A stretch of DNA of 64,000 nucleotides from Bdellovibrionota bacterium. GTDB taxonomy: Bacteria; Bdellovibrionota_C; UBA2361; JAFLCA01. Below the pieces are notes generated by a model. It saw only the letters and a program-made list of their open reading frames with translations, made no database searches and was not told where the DNA came from. The stretch spans positions 995,556 through 1,059,555 of the forward strand of contig CP129486.1 of NCBI GenBank assembly GCA_030584005.1, given 5' to 3'. The position numbers and the translations under genes are program-made. The first letter of the stretch is position 1, and each line of letters opens with the position of its first letter. Below are positions 28,164 to 36,630 of this stretch, piece by piece.

Positions 28164-28682
28164 TCAGATCGCGGGCGGGACACTGAGAATGGCGCTGGGG
28201 GCAGACTCCTCGTTCATCGAGAACGCTGCGATAGAAATGAAGATCGGCATATTTCTTGGGAGCGCCCGCAGCACGTAGCGCAGTACCATGCCGTGTTGAG
28301 GATCGGGGACCTGCTCGACTTCACTAAATAGGATCCGAGTCTCTTTGTCGAGTTTTCCCTCCTCTGTCCCATAGCGGATGACGAAACCTTCTACGGGTTC
28401 GCTGGGCAATGCCCAGATTATCTCGATATCATCATGAGCTGATTTTGCGGTGTCGGTCGGCGAGGGGGCTATGGCAGCGGCCTCGGGATCGGTTACGGTG
28501 ACCTTGCTGGGGCTTGTCGCCAAGGGCCGTGAGCGAGCCGGCTTGGGTTCTATTTTTGTGGGCTGGACAACAGTGCAGTTTGAGACAAGAAAACAGGCCA
28601 CAGTAAGTGACAATGCCTTGGAAAAAGCAAACGTCCGTTGGATGATGGGTGAAAATGGTGGACGTGGTGTAACATTTGCCAT
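28164..28682 (-). CDS. Putative lipoprotein with fibronectin-III-like domain
   Basis: A 172-residue envelope protein. A hydrophobic N-terminal stretch ends in a lipobox-like LVSNC, after which a Pro/Thr/Ala-rich linker leads to a beta-rich domain (IEIIWALPSEPVEGFVIRYG ... SAPSAILSVPP) resembling a fibronectin type III module. I chose the ATG at 28682; a start at 28724 would overlap the divergent peptidase gene by two bases. Promoters for the two divergent genes must lie in or near the 40 bases between them. Likely anchored in the outer or inner membrane; partner unknown. Confidence 0.65.
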   Translation of the reverse strand: MANVTPRPPFSPIIQRTFAFSKALSLTVACFLVSNCTVVQPTKIEPKPARSRPLATSPSKVTVTDPEAAAIAPSPTDTAKSAHDDIEIIWALPSEPVEGFVIRYGTEEGKLDKETRILFSEVEQVPDPQHGMVLRYVLRALPRNMPIFISIAAFSMNEESAPSAILSVPPAI

Positions 28683-28722
28683 GCGACCATAGTGGATCGC
28701 GATACTCTCTTGGTCAATCCTC

Positions 28723-30099
28723 ATGTCACATGATGAATTCTCATCGATGGCACTCAGCTTTCTCCAGAAGCTGTTGCAGTTCGATACTTCTAATCCCCCT
28801 GGGGATGAGCAGGAAGCGATACAATGGATTGCCGCCGAACTTGATAAGGCGCGGATAAGCTATGAGATAGTGGGGCTCGAGGAGTCACGCCCCAATCTCA
28901 TAGCTACGCTCACTGACCCGGGAGAGCGCGCTATAGCGTTGCTTAGTTCACATGTCGACGTCGTTCCAGTTGAAGAGCCAAGCTCCTGGAAGGTTCCCCC
29001 ATTCAGCGCAAGGGAGGCTGATGGATGCCTATGGGGCCGCGGCGCCTTGGATATGAAGTACAAGACCGCCTACGACTTGGCGCTCTTTTGTCATTTCAAG
29101 AAGCACTACGGAAAACTCCCGCTCAAGGCAGCCTTCCTTGCCGATGAGGAAGCCGATGCCACACATGGCTCCCAGTTTGTAGTGAGCGAACATCGAGCGC
29201 TGGTAGACGCAGATGTCGTGCTTAACGAGGTCGGGGGATTCAACTTGCCGATTGCGGGAAAGACTTTTTTCCCGATCCAGGTGGGAGAGAAGGGAAGTTT
29301 CCATTACAGGCTGCACGCGCATGGAACTCCTGGGCATGCCAGCATTCCTTATGGCACTTCCAGTATCCAAGCACTCGCTCGCGCCCTCACCTGCATCGAG
29401 GACAATTTTTTCGGGTACTCCCTTTGCGATGCGGCCAAGCAGTTCCTGGATAAGATCGCCCAATCAGTGGAGCAACCGGCCAAGCAGCTTTTTACTGCCC
29501 TCGGTAATCCTGCCTCAGCGGAGCAGGCACTTTCGCTGATCGATGACGCACAGCTCAGGGCGCAAATTCGCGCCATGATCTGCAACACCATCGCGGCAAC
29601 TAGGATCAGCGGCGGCTTCAAATTGAATGTGCTCCCCGAGGCCGCGTTCTGCGATCTCGACTGCAGGCTCTCGCCTGCAACGAGCAGTGCGGATTTCACC
29701 GCGCTTTTACAGCAGTTTTTTGAAAGGGCCTTAGAGATAGGCGGTCATCGAGAGCTGGCTGCTCAACTGCAAATTGAGTGTGTTCGAGGAACTCCCGGAT
29801 ATGAGGTATCAAGCACGCACCCGCTCATTACACAGATTGCAGATCGCACCCAGAGTGCCTGGGAAGAGCTGGGAGTGTTTGGCCGCAGTGTACCCATGCT
29901 GCTTCCTGCCTCCTCCGATAATGCTCACTATGCGGCGGCCGGGATGCTTCCGGTGGGCTGCGCACCGCTGTTCTTCCCCCCGGATTTTCCAGGGTTTGCG
30001 CTCGCCCATTCAGTCAACGAGCGTATCCCCGTAGATGGCTTCAAGCGCGGTCTTGCAGTGTATTCCCGGATAGTCGCAGCCTTGCTTGGAATGCCTTAA
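28723..30099 (+). CDS. M20 family metallopeptidase (acetylornithine deacetylase/Xaa-dipeptidase type)
   Basis: A 458-residue zinc-dependent hydrolase. The metal-binding residues of the family are visible: His in LLSSHVDVVP near residue 78, Asp in GRGALDMK near 108, Glu-Glu in LADEEADATHGSQ near 143, Glu in NEVGGF near 169 and a C-terminal His in FALAHSVNE. A lid/dimerisation domain (about 190-330) includes HAHGTPGHASIPYG. Length and motifs fit carboxypeptidase/deacylase members that act on N-acyl amino acids or dipeptides in the cytoplasm; the exact substrate cannot be read from sequence. It is transcribed divergently from the lipoprotein gene. Confidence 0.92.
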   Translation: MSHDEFSSMALSFLQKLLQFDTSNPPGDEQEAIQWIAAELDKARISYEIVGLEESRPNLIATLTDPGERAIALLSSHVDVVPVEEPSSWKVPPFSAREADGCLWGRGALDMKYKTAYDLALFCHFKKHYGKLPLKAAFLADEEADATHGSQFVVSEHRALVDADVVLNEVGGFNLPIAGKTFFPIQVGEKGSFHYRLHAHGTPGHASIPYGTSSIQALARALTCIEDNFFGYSLCDAAKQFLDKIAQSVEQPAKQLFTALGNPASAEQALSLIDDAQLRAQIRAMICNTIAATRISGGFKLNVLPEAAFCDLDCRLSPATSSADFTALLQQFFERALEIGGHRELAAQLQIECVRGTPGYEVSSTHPLITQIADRTQSAWEELGVFGRSVPMLLPASSDNAHYAAAGMLPVGCAPLFFPPDFPGFALAHSVNERIPVDGFKRGLAVYSRIVAALLGMP

Positions 30100-30491
30100 G
30101 CTCCTGGAGGCAGATCCTAAGCAGGGCCTTGAAGGGGTGCTCGTTGGGCGACAGCCATTCCGCTGTTCCATGGTAATGTATGCGATACTTTCTTGATGGT
30201 ACCGCGAGGGTGGCCACCATTGCCGCGTTAGAATGATGTTTCTAATTCCTCTATGAGGATAACCGGCTACACCTTATAGGTTTTTTTCTGATTTGGTGAC
30301 CCCTGTCTGTATTAGTCATACTTGGAAGCGGTCCGTATTTTGCAGGGTAGGTTGGAGAGAGGTTATAGTGCTTAAGTAAAGGGGTAGTTGTTTCCGAAAC
30401 TTAGAAGCAGATAACGAACAATACTCGACATCTTAGATCTGTGGGGAATGGCATCGATGGATGCCGGATTATTTAAAGGGTTTCACTCGCC
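30100..30491. other. Intergenic region, 392 bp
   Basis: No gene is evident. The stretch 30230-30420 is AT-rich and probably contains the promoter of the CpaB-like gene. I could not find a well-spaced -35/-10 pair or a clear terminator for the peptidase gene. Confidence 0.35.
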
Positions 30492-31424
30492 ATGAGTTCC
30501 AAATTCGGAAAGCAGTATCCTGTGCTTGGCACCCGCACTATTATTTCGAAGAGCAGCGAACGGGAGAAGCTGGTCTTCATCGCCGCCGCAGGACTTCTCT
30601 TCTCCCTCCTTGTGATTTTATTTGCCGTATTCAGCTTTCGCGAGGATGCGGGGGCGAATCAGACTGGCTCCAATGCGAGCCCTATCCCGGCAACCGTTGG
30701 TACCGTCACACTACTCACCCCTGACCGGATGGTGAAAGCGAGCGATTCCCTTTCTGAGGTTGTGTTCAAAGAGATGTACTGGCCGCGCAACCAGGTGCCT
30801 GAAGGGGCGATTCGTGATGTAGCGGAGCTACGCGGGCTCTATGCACGGGTCAACCTTGAACCAGGTTCACCGGTATTACGATCGCAGCTCTCTCGGGAAC
30901 CCACCGCCCGGATCACTTTGCCGCTTACCCCAGGCAATCGGGCAGTCTCAATTAATGTCGATGAGACCTCTGGTATCGAGGGGCATGCCCTTCCTGGCAC
31001 CAGGGTCGATGTGGTGTTGACCTATTATGAACAGGGGCAGCTTACCACCAAAGTTATTGTCCAGAACGCTCGGGTGCTGTCGTTTGGTGGTGACACCACA
31101 ACGGTGCAGCAACGTCAGAACCTTCCTGGTGCGACTAGGGTACAGAAGTCAACGGTAACCCTCGATGTTGTGCCGAAGGACGCCCTCGCAATACGTACGG
31201 CCCAGCAGCTTGGCAAGTTGGCTCTGATTATGCGCGCGCCTGAAGATGACAAGACAGCGGTTGCTGATCAGTTTGCGCAGGGAGATTTCTCCGATCAAAA
31301 GAACAAGGGGCAAAGCCAGAAGCAACGCGCCTGCACCCGGGGCAAGATGCGCATCGACGGCAAGGAATATGTCGTTGAGTGTGATGGTTCAATCAGTCAG
31401 GTGCTTAACTCTGACGAGCCGTAA
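30492..31424 (+). CDS. cpaB: CpaB/RcpC-like Flp pilus assembly protein
   Basis: A 310-residue single-pass membrane protein. A membrane segment near residues 37-58 (LVFIAAAGLLFSLLVILFAV) is followed by a SAF-type domain (VKASDSLSEVVFKEMYWPRN ... GLYARVNLEPGSPVLRSQL) and then by the CpaB-specific region (AVSINVDETSGIEGHALPG ... VDVVLTYYE). CpaB/RcpC proteins act with the secretin in Tad/Flp pilus export. No other tad genes lie in the window, so this copy is separate from its usual cluster. The C-terminus is short, basic and Gln-rich. The ATG is preceded by only a weak ribosome binding site. Confidence 0.87.
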   Translation: MSSKFGKQYPVLGTRTIISKSSEREKLVFIAAAGLLFSLLVILFAVFSFREDAGANQTGSNASPIPATVGTVTLLTPDRMVKASDSLSEVVFKEMYWPRNQVPEGAIRDVAELRGLYARVNLEPGSPVLRSQLSREPTARITLPLTPGNRAVSINVDETSGIEGHALPGTRVDVVLTYYEQGQLTTKVIVQNARVLSFGGDTTTVQQRQNLPGATRVQKSTVTLDVVPKDALAIRTAQQLGKLALIMRAPEDDKTAVADQFAQGDFSDQKNKGQSQKQRACTRGKMRIDGKEYVVECDGSISQVLNSDEP

Positions 31425-31769
31425 TCCGTCCTAGCCGATTCAGTTCTATTTCACGGCCTCCTCCTTGTGTCGCAGGGAGATATCGGATATTCACTTTTCA
31501 CCGTTGATTCGAGGTGTTACTGCGGGTGTATGTGCTGCCGCATGGCGTTGCACTGTTGAGAGCAACGGCGAAGTACTTGAAATCTTGCATTGAGTGGTTA
31601 CAGTGCGCACCAGCCGCAGTTTGTGAACCGGTAGGGTCCTCAGGACAAAAGAGGGGCCCTGAAATATTTTTAAAATTGCATTCTTGAAGTTCCTTTTCGG
31701 GGGTCAAGGACGGCATATTTAAAGCCAACACTTCGCGATCGACTGCTTCCGTACAGTGGGGGATAGCAT
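31425..31769. other. Intergenic region, 345 bp
   Basis: No gene is visible on either strand that I would support. A partly paired GC-rich stem followed by a T-rich stretch occurs around 31632-31676 but is too imperfect to call a terminator. The region presumably holds the promoter of the ABC operon. Confidence 0.35.
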
Positions 31770-32507
31770 ATGATTGAGGTTCAAAAGCTTGAGAAGCGCT
31801 ATGGCGACTATATCGCGGTGAGCGATGTAACATTTAGCGCTGCTCAGGGGGAGATAGTGGGGTTTCTCGGCCCCAATGGTGCTGGCAAAACGACCACCAT
31901 TCGCATGCTGGCTACATATCTTCCTCCGACGGCGGGATCGGCACGGATTGCGGGGTTTGATATTCAGCGCCAGGCGGATGAGGTGCGGCGGCACATAGGG
32001 TATTTGCCGGAAAACCCCCCGTTATACCCGGAGATGACCGTAACCGAGTATCTGCATTTCATTGGCCGCATCAAAGGGCTGCCCAAACGATCCCTCACCG
32101 CAAGCGTTTCGGATGTAATCGAGCGCTGTTTTCTCGGTGATGTGCGCAATAAGCTTTGTGCCCACCTCTCCCGCGGCTACCGGCAACGGGTGGGTCTGGC
32201 CCAAGCCATCATTCACGATCCGAAGGTCATTATCCTCGACGAGCCCACTAGTGGGTTGGATCCGAAACAGATCGTCGAGATTCGGCAGCTGATCAAAACA
32301 CTCGGGCAGGGGCATACGGTGCTGCTGAGTACCCATATTCTGCCGGAGGTAATGATGGTCTGTAACAAGGTAGTTATTGTGAACCAAGGTCGGGTCGTGC
32401 TTGAGAAGCAGCTCGCGGAGATCGGGGCTGCTGCAACTCTCGAGCAGCTGTTCATGCAGTGCGTAAGCGAAGATGCCCAAGGATCTGGTTCCAAGGAAGC
32501 GGCGTAA
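31770..32507 (+). CDS. ABC transporter ATPase (GldA-like)
   Basis: A 245-residue ATP-binding subunit. Walker A is GPNGAGKTT, the signature motif is LSRGYRQRVGLAQAI (a variant of LSGGQ), Walker B is VIILDEPTSGLDP and the switch His is in STHILPE. It is most like the ATPases of ABC-2 exporters, including GldA and NatA types. It is the first gene of a four-gene operon (ATPase, permease, GldG-like, DUF4340) with short gaps. Such operons are widespread in Gram-negative bacteria and probably act at the envelope; gliding is established only in Bacteroidetes. Confidence 0.95.
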   Translation: MIEVQKLEKRYGDYIAVSDVTFSAAQGEIVGFLGPNGAGKTTTIRMLATYLPPTAGSARIAGFDIQRQADEVRRHIGYLPENPPLYPEMTVTEYLHFIGRIKGLPKRSLTASVSDVIERCFLGDVRNKLCAHLSRGYRQRVGLAQAIIHDPKVIILDEPTSGLDPKQIVEIRQLIKTLGQGHTVLLSTHILPEVMMVCNKVVIVNQGRVVLEKQLAEIGAAATLEQLFMQCVSEDAQGSGSKEAA

Positions 32508-32518
32508 GGGGGGGGAAT

Positions 32519-33295
32519 ATGAAAGGCGCAGTACCGGTGTTCCGGCGCGAAGTGCTCTCGTTTTTCGTCAGCCCGGTGGGTTATTTCCTCATCACGGGAT
32601 TTGCACTGTTGTGCGGTTATTTCTTCTTCAACATGCTGCAGATGTACAATATGTTTCTGCAGCGATTCTCGGGGATGCCCTATCCGGGGATGGAGCTGCC
32701 GAATCTCAATCAATGGGTAGTAGAGAGCTTCTACCATACCCTCCTCGTCATCCTGGTGTTTCTTATCCCGATGCTCACGATGCGGTCCTTTGCCGAGGAG
32801 AAGCGTCGTGGCACATTCGAGCTGCTTGCAACTTCACCGCTCTCGATTTTCGAGATCGTACTTGGCAAGTTTTTAGCGGTGGCATTCGTGCTGTTTCTGA
32901 TGATGTTGTTGGGCGCTATGTTCCCGCTGCTACTCGTAGCGTTTGGCAAGCCCGGCCCTGAGCTATTCCCCGTACTCAGCGGCTTCTTGGGGCTGTATCT
33001 GTGCGCGTTGGGCTTTGCGGCGGTCGGTTTGGCGCTTTCGGCCTTCACTGAGAATCAGATCGTTGCCGGCGTGAGCAGCTTAGTGGTCTTGCTGTTGCTG
33101 TATGTTGCACACTCACCGGCGGAGTCCGTAGGAGGGGCGGTAGCAGAGGTGATGAACTACATCTCCCCCGCGCGGCAGGCAGGAGATCTGTTTCGGGGAA
33201 TCATTTCGACTTCGACATTAATTTACTTTGTAAGTCTTATTACGGTCGGACTGTTCGTGGCGCTGCGCGCGCTCGAAGCGCACCGATGGCGCTGA
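32519..33295 (+). CDS. ABC-2 type permease (GldF-like)
   Basis: A 258-residue membrane subunit with six hydrophobic segments, for example FFVSPVGYFLITGFALLCGY, LLVILVFLIPMLTMRSFAEE and IVAGVSSLVVLLLLYVAHSP. The sequence MRSFAEEKRRGTFELLATSP is the characteristic coupling loop of ABC-2 permeases. The ATG at 32519 follows a long run of G's forming the ribosome binding site, only eleven bases after the ATPase stop; a longer in-frame reading begins inside the ATPase gene. It pairs with the upstream ATPase. Confidence 0.93.
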   Translation: MKGAVPVFRREVLSFFVSPVGYFLITGFALLCGYFFFNMLQMYNMFLQRFSGMPYPGMELPNLNQWVVESFYHTLLVILVFLIPMLTMRSFAEEKRRGTFELLATSPLSIFEIVLGKFLAVAFVLFLMMLLGAMFPLLLVAFGKPGPELFPVLSGFLGLYLCALGFAAVGLALSAFTENQIVAGVSSLVVLLLLYVAHSPAESVGGAVAEVMNYISPARQAGDLFRGIISTSTLIYFVSLITVGLFVALRALEAHRWR

Positions 33296-33323
33296 CAGGG
33301 ATAACGATCAAGGAGGTAGAAAC

Positions 33324-34949
33324 ATGACGATGTGGTCCCGCTTTTTTGGCTATGCTGGTCTCGTTGTCCTGCTGTTCGGCATTCTCGGATCGCTGGTAGT
33401 GAGCACGGCCCTGCAGTGGCTGATGTTTACCCACCTTTTTTTAGGCGCTCTGCTCCTTGTCATTTGGGCCATCTACTACGGTGCCAGGCATAGCAAAGAG
33501 GCGCGCCAGGCGCTCACCGGCAGGGTTGCTCGCTACAGCGTCAATGCGGTCGTGTATTCAGTAGTATTTGCAGGCATTCTGGTGCTCTTGAACTGGCTTG
33601 GGGTGCGCTACAATGAACGCTTTGATCTGACCGAGGAGGGGGTGTTTAGCCTCTCCTCGCAGTCCGAGAATATTATTCGCAACTTGAAGCGCCCCTTAAA
33701 GCTTGTCGCCATTAAGCAAGGCGGAGCCGAGGATCAAGCGCTGGAAGATCTGCTAAAGCTCTACAAGAGCGAGAATCGGGATAAGGTCAGCACCGAGATC
33801 ATCAATCCGACAACCAAGCCCCACCTCTTGGATATATACGGCATGAAGCCGGGACAGCTGCTGTACGTGGCGTACGGAGAAGAAACCTCCCGTCAAGAGA
33901 GCCGCTTGTCGGAATCCTCTGAATCAGCGGTGACCAATGCAATTCTGAAGCTCGTGCGCGGAGAGGCAAAGAAGATCTACTACGTGACCGGTCACGGTCA
34001 GCCTGACTTGAATGGGGTGAATGAGCTTGGTTTGAAGGCGCTCGGTGACAGTTTGACTGATGAACATCTCTCTATTCAGCCTATTGTGCTCGCGCAGTAC
34101 GAGAAGCTCCCTGCAGATGCAGCCGCGGTGATGCTGGTGTCGCCGAAGCAGCCGCTCAGGGAGGAAGAGCGTGCCATGCTCGTTTCCTATGCAAAGGATG
34201 GCGGGCGATTGCTGATGATGACCGATCCGCGGACTACGGATGACGTTAGGACGATCGCCGCGGAGTTCGGGATTGTGGTGGAGTCCAACGTGGTGATTGA
34301 GCCTGTAGTGACCCTCTTTCAGGGGCCGCAGCTTCGCACATTGCCGTTGGTTGTTGATTACACCACCCATGAGATTACGAAGGGCTTCTCAGAGCAAACT
34401 CCCACGCTCTTTAGCACCGCATCGAGTGTGCGCAAGGCCGACAACCTGCCGGAAGGAGCAACGGTAACCGAGCTTTTCAAGACCAGTCCGAATGCCTGGG
34501 GTGAAACGAACTTGGCAGCCATATTCGATAGTCCGCAGCCAAGCGCTGACCTAGAGCCATCCGATGTTCGTGGTCCTCTACCGCTGGCGGCGGTATACGA
34601 GCGAGCTATCGCCAAATCCGCAGATGGGGGAGAGGAGAAGGACGACTCCTCGGCGGCAAGTTTCGAGAAGATTTCGCGGGTCGTAGTATTCGGAGATAGC
34701 GACTGGATTAATAACGCCACGATATCAAACTACGCCAATCGCGATCTTATCCTGAACGCTCTTAATACGTTGATTGGCGAGGAAGGCGGAGTGTCTATTG
34801 GAACACGGCAACTACGCTCACCAAAGGCCCCGATAACCCAGGACGTGATGGTCAATTTGTTTACGACTAGTTTTATCCTGCCTGAGTTACTGCTGTTGTT
34901 TGGGCTACTCGTTTGGTGGCGGCGCAGATCTGCCTACCAAACTTTGTAA
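33324..34949 (+). CDS. GldG-like ABC transporter auxiliary protein
   Basis: A 541-residue membrane protein of the GldG/ABC-type auxiliary family. Three N-terminal membrane segments (residues 8-30, 35-55, 75-97) are followed by the family's hallmark YNERFDLTEEGVFSLSSQSE, then a large periplasmic domain with KKIYYVTGHGQPDLNG and DGGRLLMMTDPRTTDD, and a C-terminal membrane segment (FILPELLLLFGLLVWWRRR). GGAGG precedes the ATG. The periplasmic part probably senses or chaperones something handled by the ABC permease. Third gene in the operon, 28 bases after the permease. Confidence 0.92.
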   Translation: MTMWSRFFGYAGLVVLLFGILGSLVVSTALQWLMFTHLFLGALLLVIWAIYYGARHSKEARQALTGRVARYSVNAVVYSVVFAGILVLLNWLGVRYNERFDLTEEGVFSLSSQSENIIRNLKRPLKLVAIKQGGAEDQALEDLLKLYKSENRDKVSTEIINPTTKPHLLDIYGMKPGQLLYVAYGEETSRQESRLSESSESAVTNAILKLVRGEAKKIYYVTGHGQPDLNGVNELGLKALGDSLTDEHLSIQPIVLAQYEKLPADAAAVMLVSPKQPLREEERAMLVSYAKDGGRLLMMTDPRTTDDVRTIAAEFGIVVESNVVIEPVVTLFQGPQLRTLPLVVDYTTHEITKGFSEQTPTLFSTASSVRKADNLPEGATVTELFKTSPNAWGETNLAAIFDSPQPSADLEPSDVRGPLPLAAVYERAIAKSADGGEEKDDSSAASFEKISRVVVFGDSDWINNATISNYANRDLILNALNTLIGEEGGVSIGTRQLRSPKAPITQDVMVNLFTTSFILPELLLLFGLLVWWRRRSAYQTL

Positions 34950-34963
34950 TCCGATAGGTCGTT

Positions 34964-36433
34964 ATGAGCCTTCGCAAATCAATAGTTCTGGCCTGTTTAC
35001 TCGCGATCCTGAGTGCCCTTGTTTTCAAGGTAGTGGTGCCTGGGGAGCAGGCTAAGGAGTTGGCCGGCTATGCATTGGAGGGGCTGGGTGAGAAGGCCAT
35101 TGAACGAATTGAACTGATAAACTCGAGCGGCACTTTTACCTTAGAAAATAAAAAGGTCGATCTATCTGACCGGCTCGCTCTTGATAGGGAGGAATCAACA
35201 CTGGCGCAAGATCGCACTGCTGACTGGAGCTTGCAGGGAGTAGAGGTCGGGGGGCTTGATCGAGCCCAACTTAATAGTCTCATCGACGGGGTGGTGAAAC
35301 TGAAACTGGACAACAAGATTCCAGAGGAAGAGACAGAGGCGGATAAGGCGCTGTATGGGCTGGCCAATCCGCTTGCGGAACTGCGTGTGTACAGCGGTAG
35401 CAAGCGCGTTGATCTTAAGTTCGGCAAGAAGAACGAGTATCTGAGTAAGCGGTATGTGGAGATCGGGTCGAAAGGCTCTCTCCATTTGGTTCCTGAAGCA
35501 CTGTTCGAACTGGCAAGCAAGAAATCGATTGATTTTAGGAACAGGAATCCATTCGAGGTCAATGAAGCCGAGGTAAAGCGTCTTGTCATCGACAAATCAG
35601 CGGAACGCGTGGCTCTGGAGAGAGACGAAACCGGTACATGGAGCATCGTGGAACCCGCTCGATTTAGCGCAAGCGCCGAGAAGGTCTCGGCCCTGTTCCG
35701 GGATCTTCGATCGATCCGTGTGAGCGAGTTTGTGGAAGATGGAGTGGAGAAACTCGAGCAATACGGGCTTAATGCCCCAGCGGGAATTTTTAGTGCCTTC
35801 TTGAAAGACGAGTCAAAGCCGCCCTTCGTCTTGAAGTTTGGGGCCCGTCAGGATGCGGGGGCCGCCGATACTGCGCGAGATCTGCAGCGAGATGGAGAAC
35901 GGACCGTGTATCGTGTGGAAGCCCGGGATCCTTTCGGGCTGCTGGTCAAATCGGTCAATGATCTCAGGGAGCGGCGGTTGCTGCGCTTTCCGGTTGATGC
36001 TGTATCAAAGGTAATCTACGAAGAGCAAGGAGCTCAAACCATAACGGTAGAGAAGAAGGGCGATGAATGGACTGTCAATGGAGCCCCTGGAGACGCTCCC
36101 TTTATCCGCGAGGCGCTGCAGCGACTTGCCGAGCTGCAGGCGGACGATTTTCCGAATGAGGGCAGGGATTTTGGATTTGCTAAGCCCCGTGTACGGATTG
36201 GCGTTGAGTTGTCCTCATCGGAGGGAAGTATCACTCAGCGCACGCTTGTTATTGGCGCCCTGTCTGACACGAAGCAAGATAAGAAGCGCTACTTCGCAGC
36301 AGTGGACGAGCTGAAGGAGCCGTTTGTGGTTGAGGAGAAGACGTTCCGTCAAGTCATTCCTAAGTATGAAGCGTTGATTAAGACAGCCGAAGCTCCTCCC
36401 CAGCCGGCTGCGAGCGAGCCACCATCTGAATAA
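34964..36433 (+). CDS. DUF4340 domain protein
   Basis: A 489-residue protein with one N-terminal membrane segment (SIVLACLLAILSALVFKVVV) and a large periplasmic region made of repeated DUF4340-like beta-rich modules. Recurrent patterns are LKFGKKNEYLSKRYVEIGSK and VLKFGARQDAGA, each preceded by a YGL segment (ALYGLANPLAEL, QYGLNAPAGIF). DUF4340 genes commonly follow GldG-like genes, as here with a 14-base gap, and the product is presumed to work with that ABC complex. The C-terminus is Pro/Ala/Glu-rich. No enzymatic motif is apparent. Confidence 0.9.
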   Translation: MSLRKSIVLACLLAILSALVFKVVVPGEQAKELAGYALEGLGEKAIERIELINSSGTFTLENKKVDLSDRLALDREESTLAQDRTADWSLQGVEVGGLDRAQLNSLIDGVVKLKLDNKIPEEETEADKALYGLANPLAELRVYSGSKRVDLKFGKKNEYLSKRYVEIGSKGSLHLVPEALFELASKKSIDFRNRNPFEVNEAEVKRLVIDKSAERVALERDETGTWSIVEPARFSASAEKVSALFRDLRSIRVSEFVEDGVEKLEQYGLNAPAGIFSAFLKDESKPPFVLKFGARQDAGAADTARDLQRDGERTVYRVEARDPFGLLVKSVNDLRERRLLRFPVDAVSKVIYEEQGAQTITVEKKGDEWTVNGAPGDAPFIREALQRLAELQADDFPNEGRDFGFAKPRVRIGVELSSSEGSITQRTLVIGALSDTKQDKKRYFAAVDELKEPFVVEEKTFRQVIPKYEALIKTAEAPPQPAASEPPSE

Positions 36434-36503
36434 CGGGGATATTGGCCTGAAGCCGCGAATAAGTTCGGTGTATCCCTAGTGCATCTATAGCGGTCTCCGA
36501 GAA

Positions 36504-36534
36504 GAATGTCCGGAATGAGGAATTCCGGACATTC
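36504..36534 (+). repeat. Perfect 13-bp hairpin
   Basis: GAATGTCCGGAAT and ATTCCGGACATTC pair perfectly around a 5-base loop (GAGGA). It lies after the DUF4340 gene and before the penicillin-binding-protein gene. There is no T tract, so it is not a standard intrinsic terminator; it could be a Rho-independent barrier, an mRNA-stabilising hairpin or a dispersed palindrome. The flanking sequence shares short motifs with other gaps. Confidence 0.6.
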
Positions 36535-36630
36535 ACTTCGGGAAGCGCTCTAGCCCTAGCTGTGCTGACACGTTAAAGTTAGCGAAGGCGCTCTTTGTTC
36601 CGATGAAGGCCCAAATTTGGTTTATCCCCC

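Noticed and set aside
31632..31676. Terminator upstream of the ABC operon
   Set aside because: The stem has several mismatches and alternative pairings, and the T-rich stretch is displaced.
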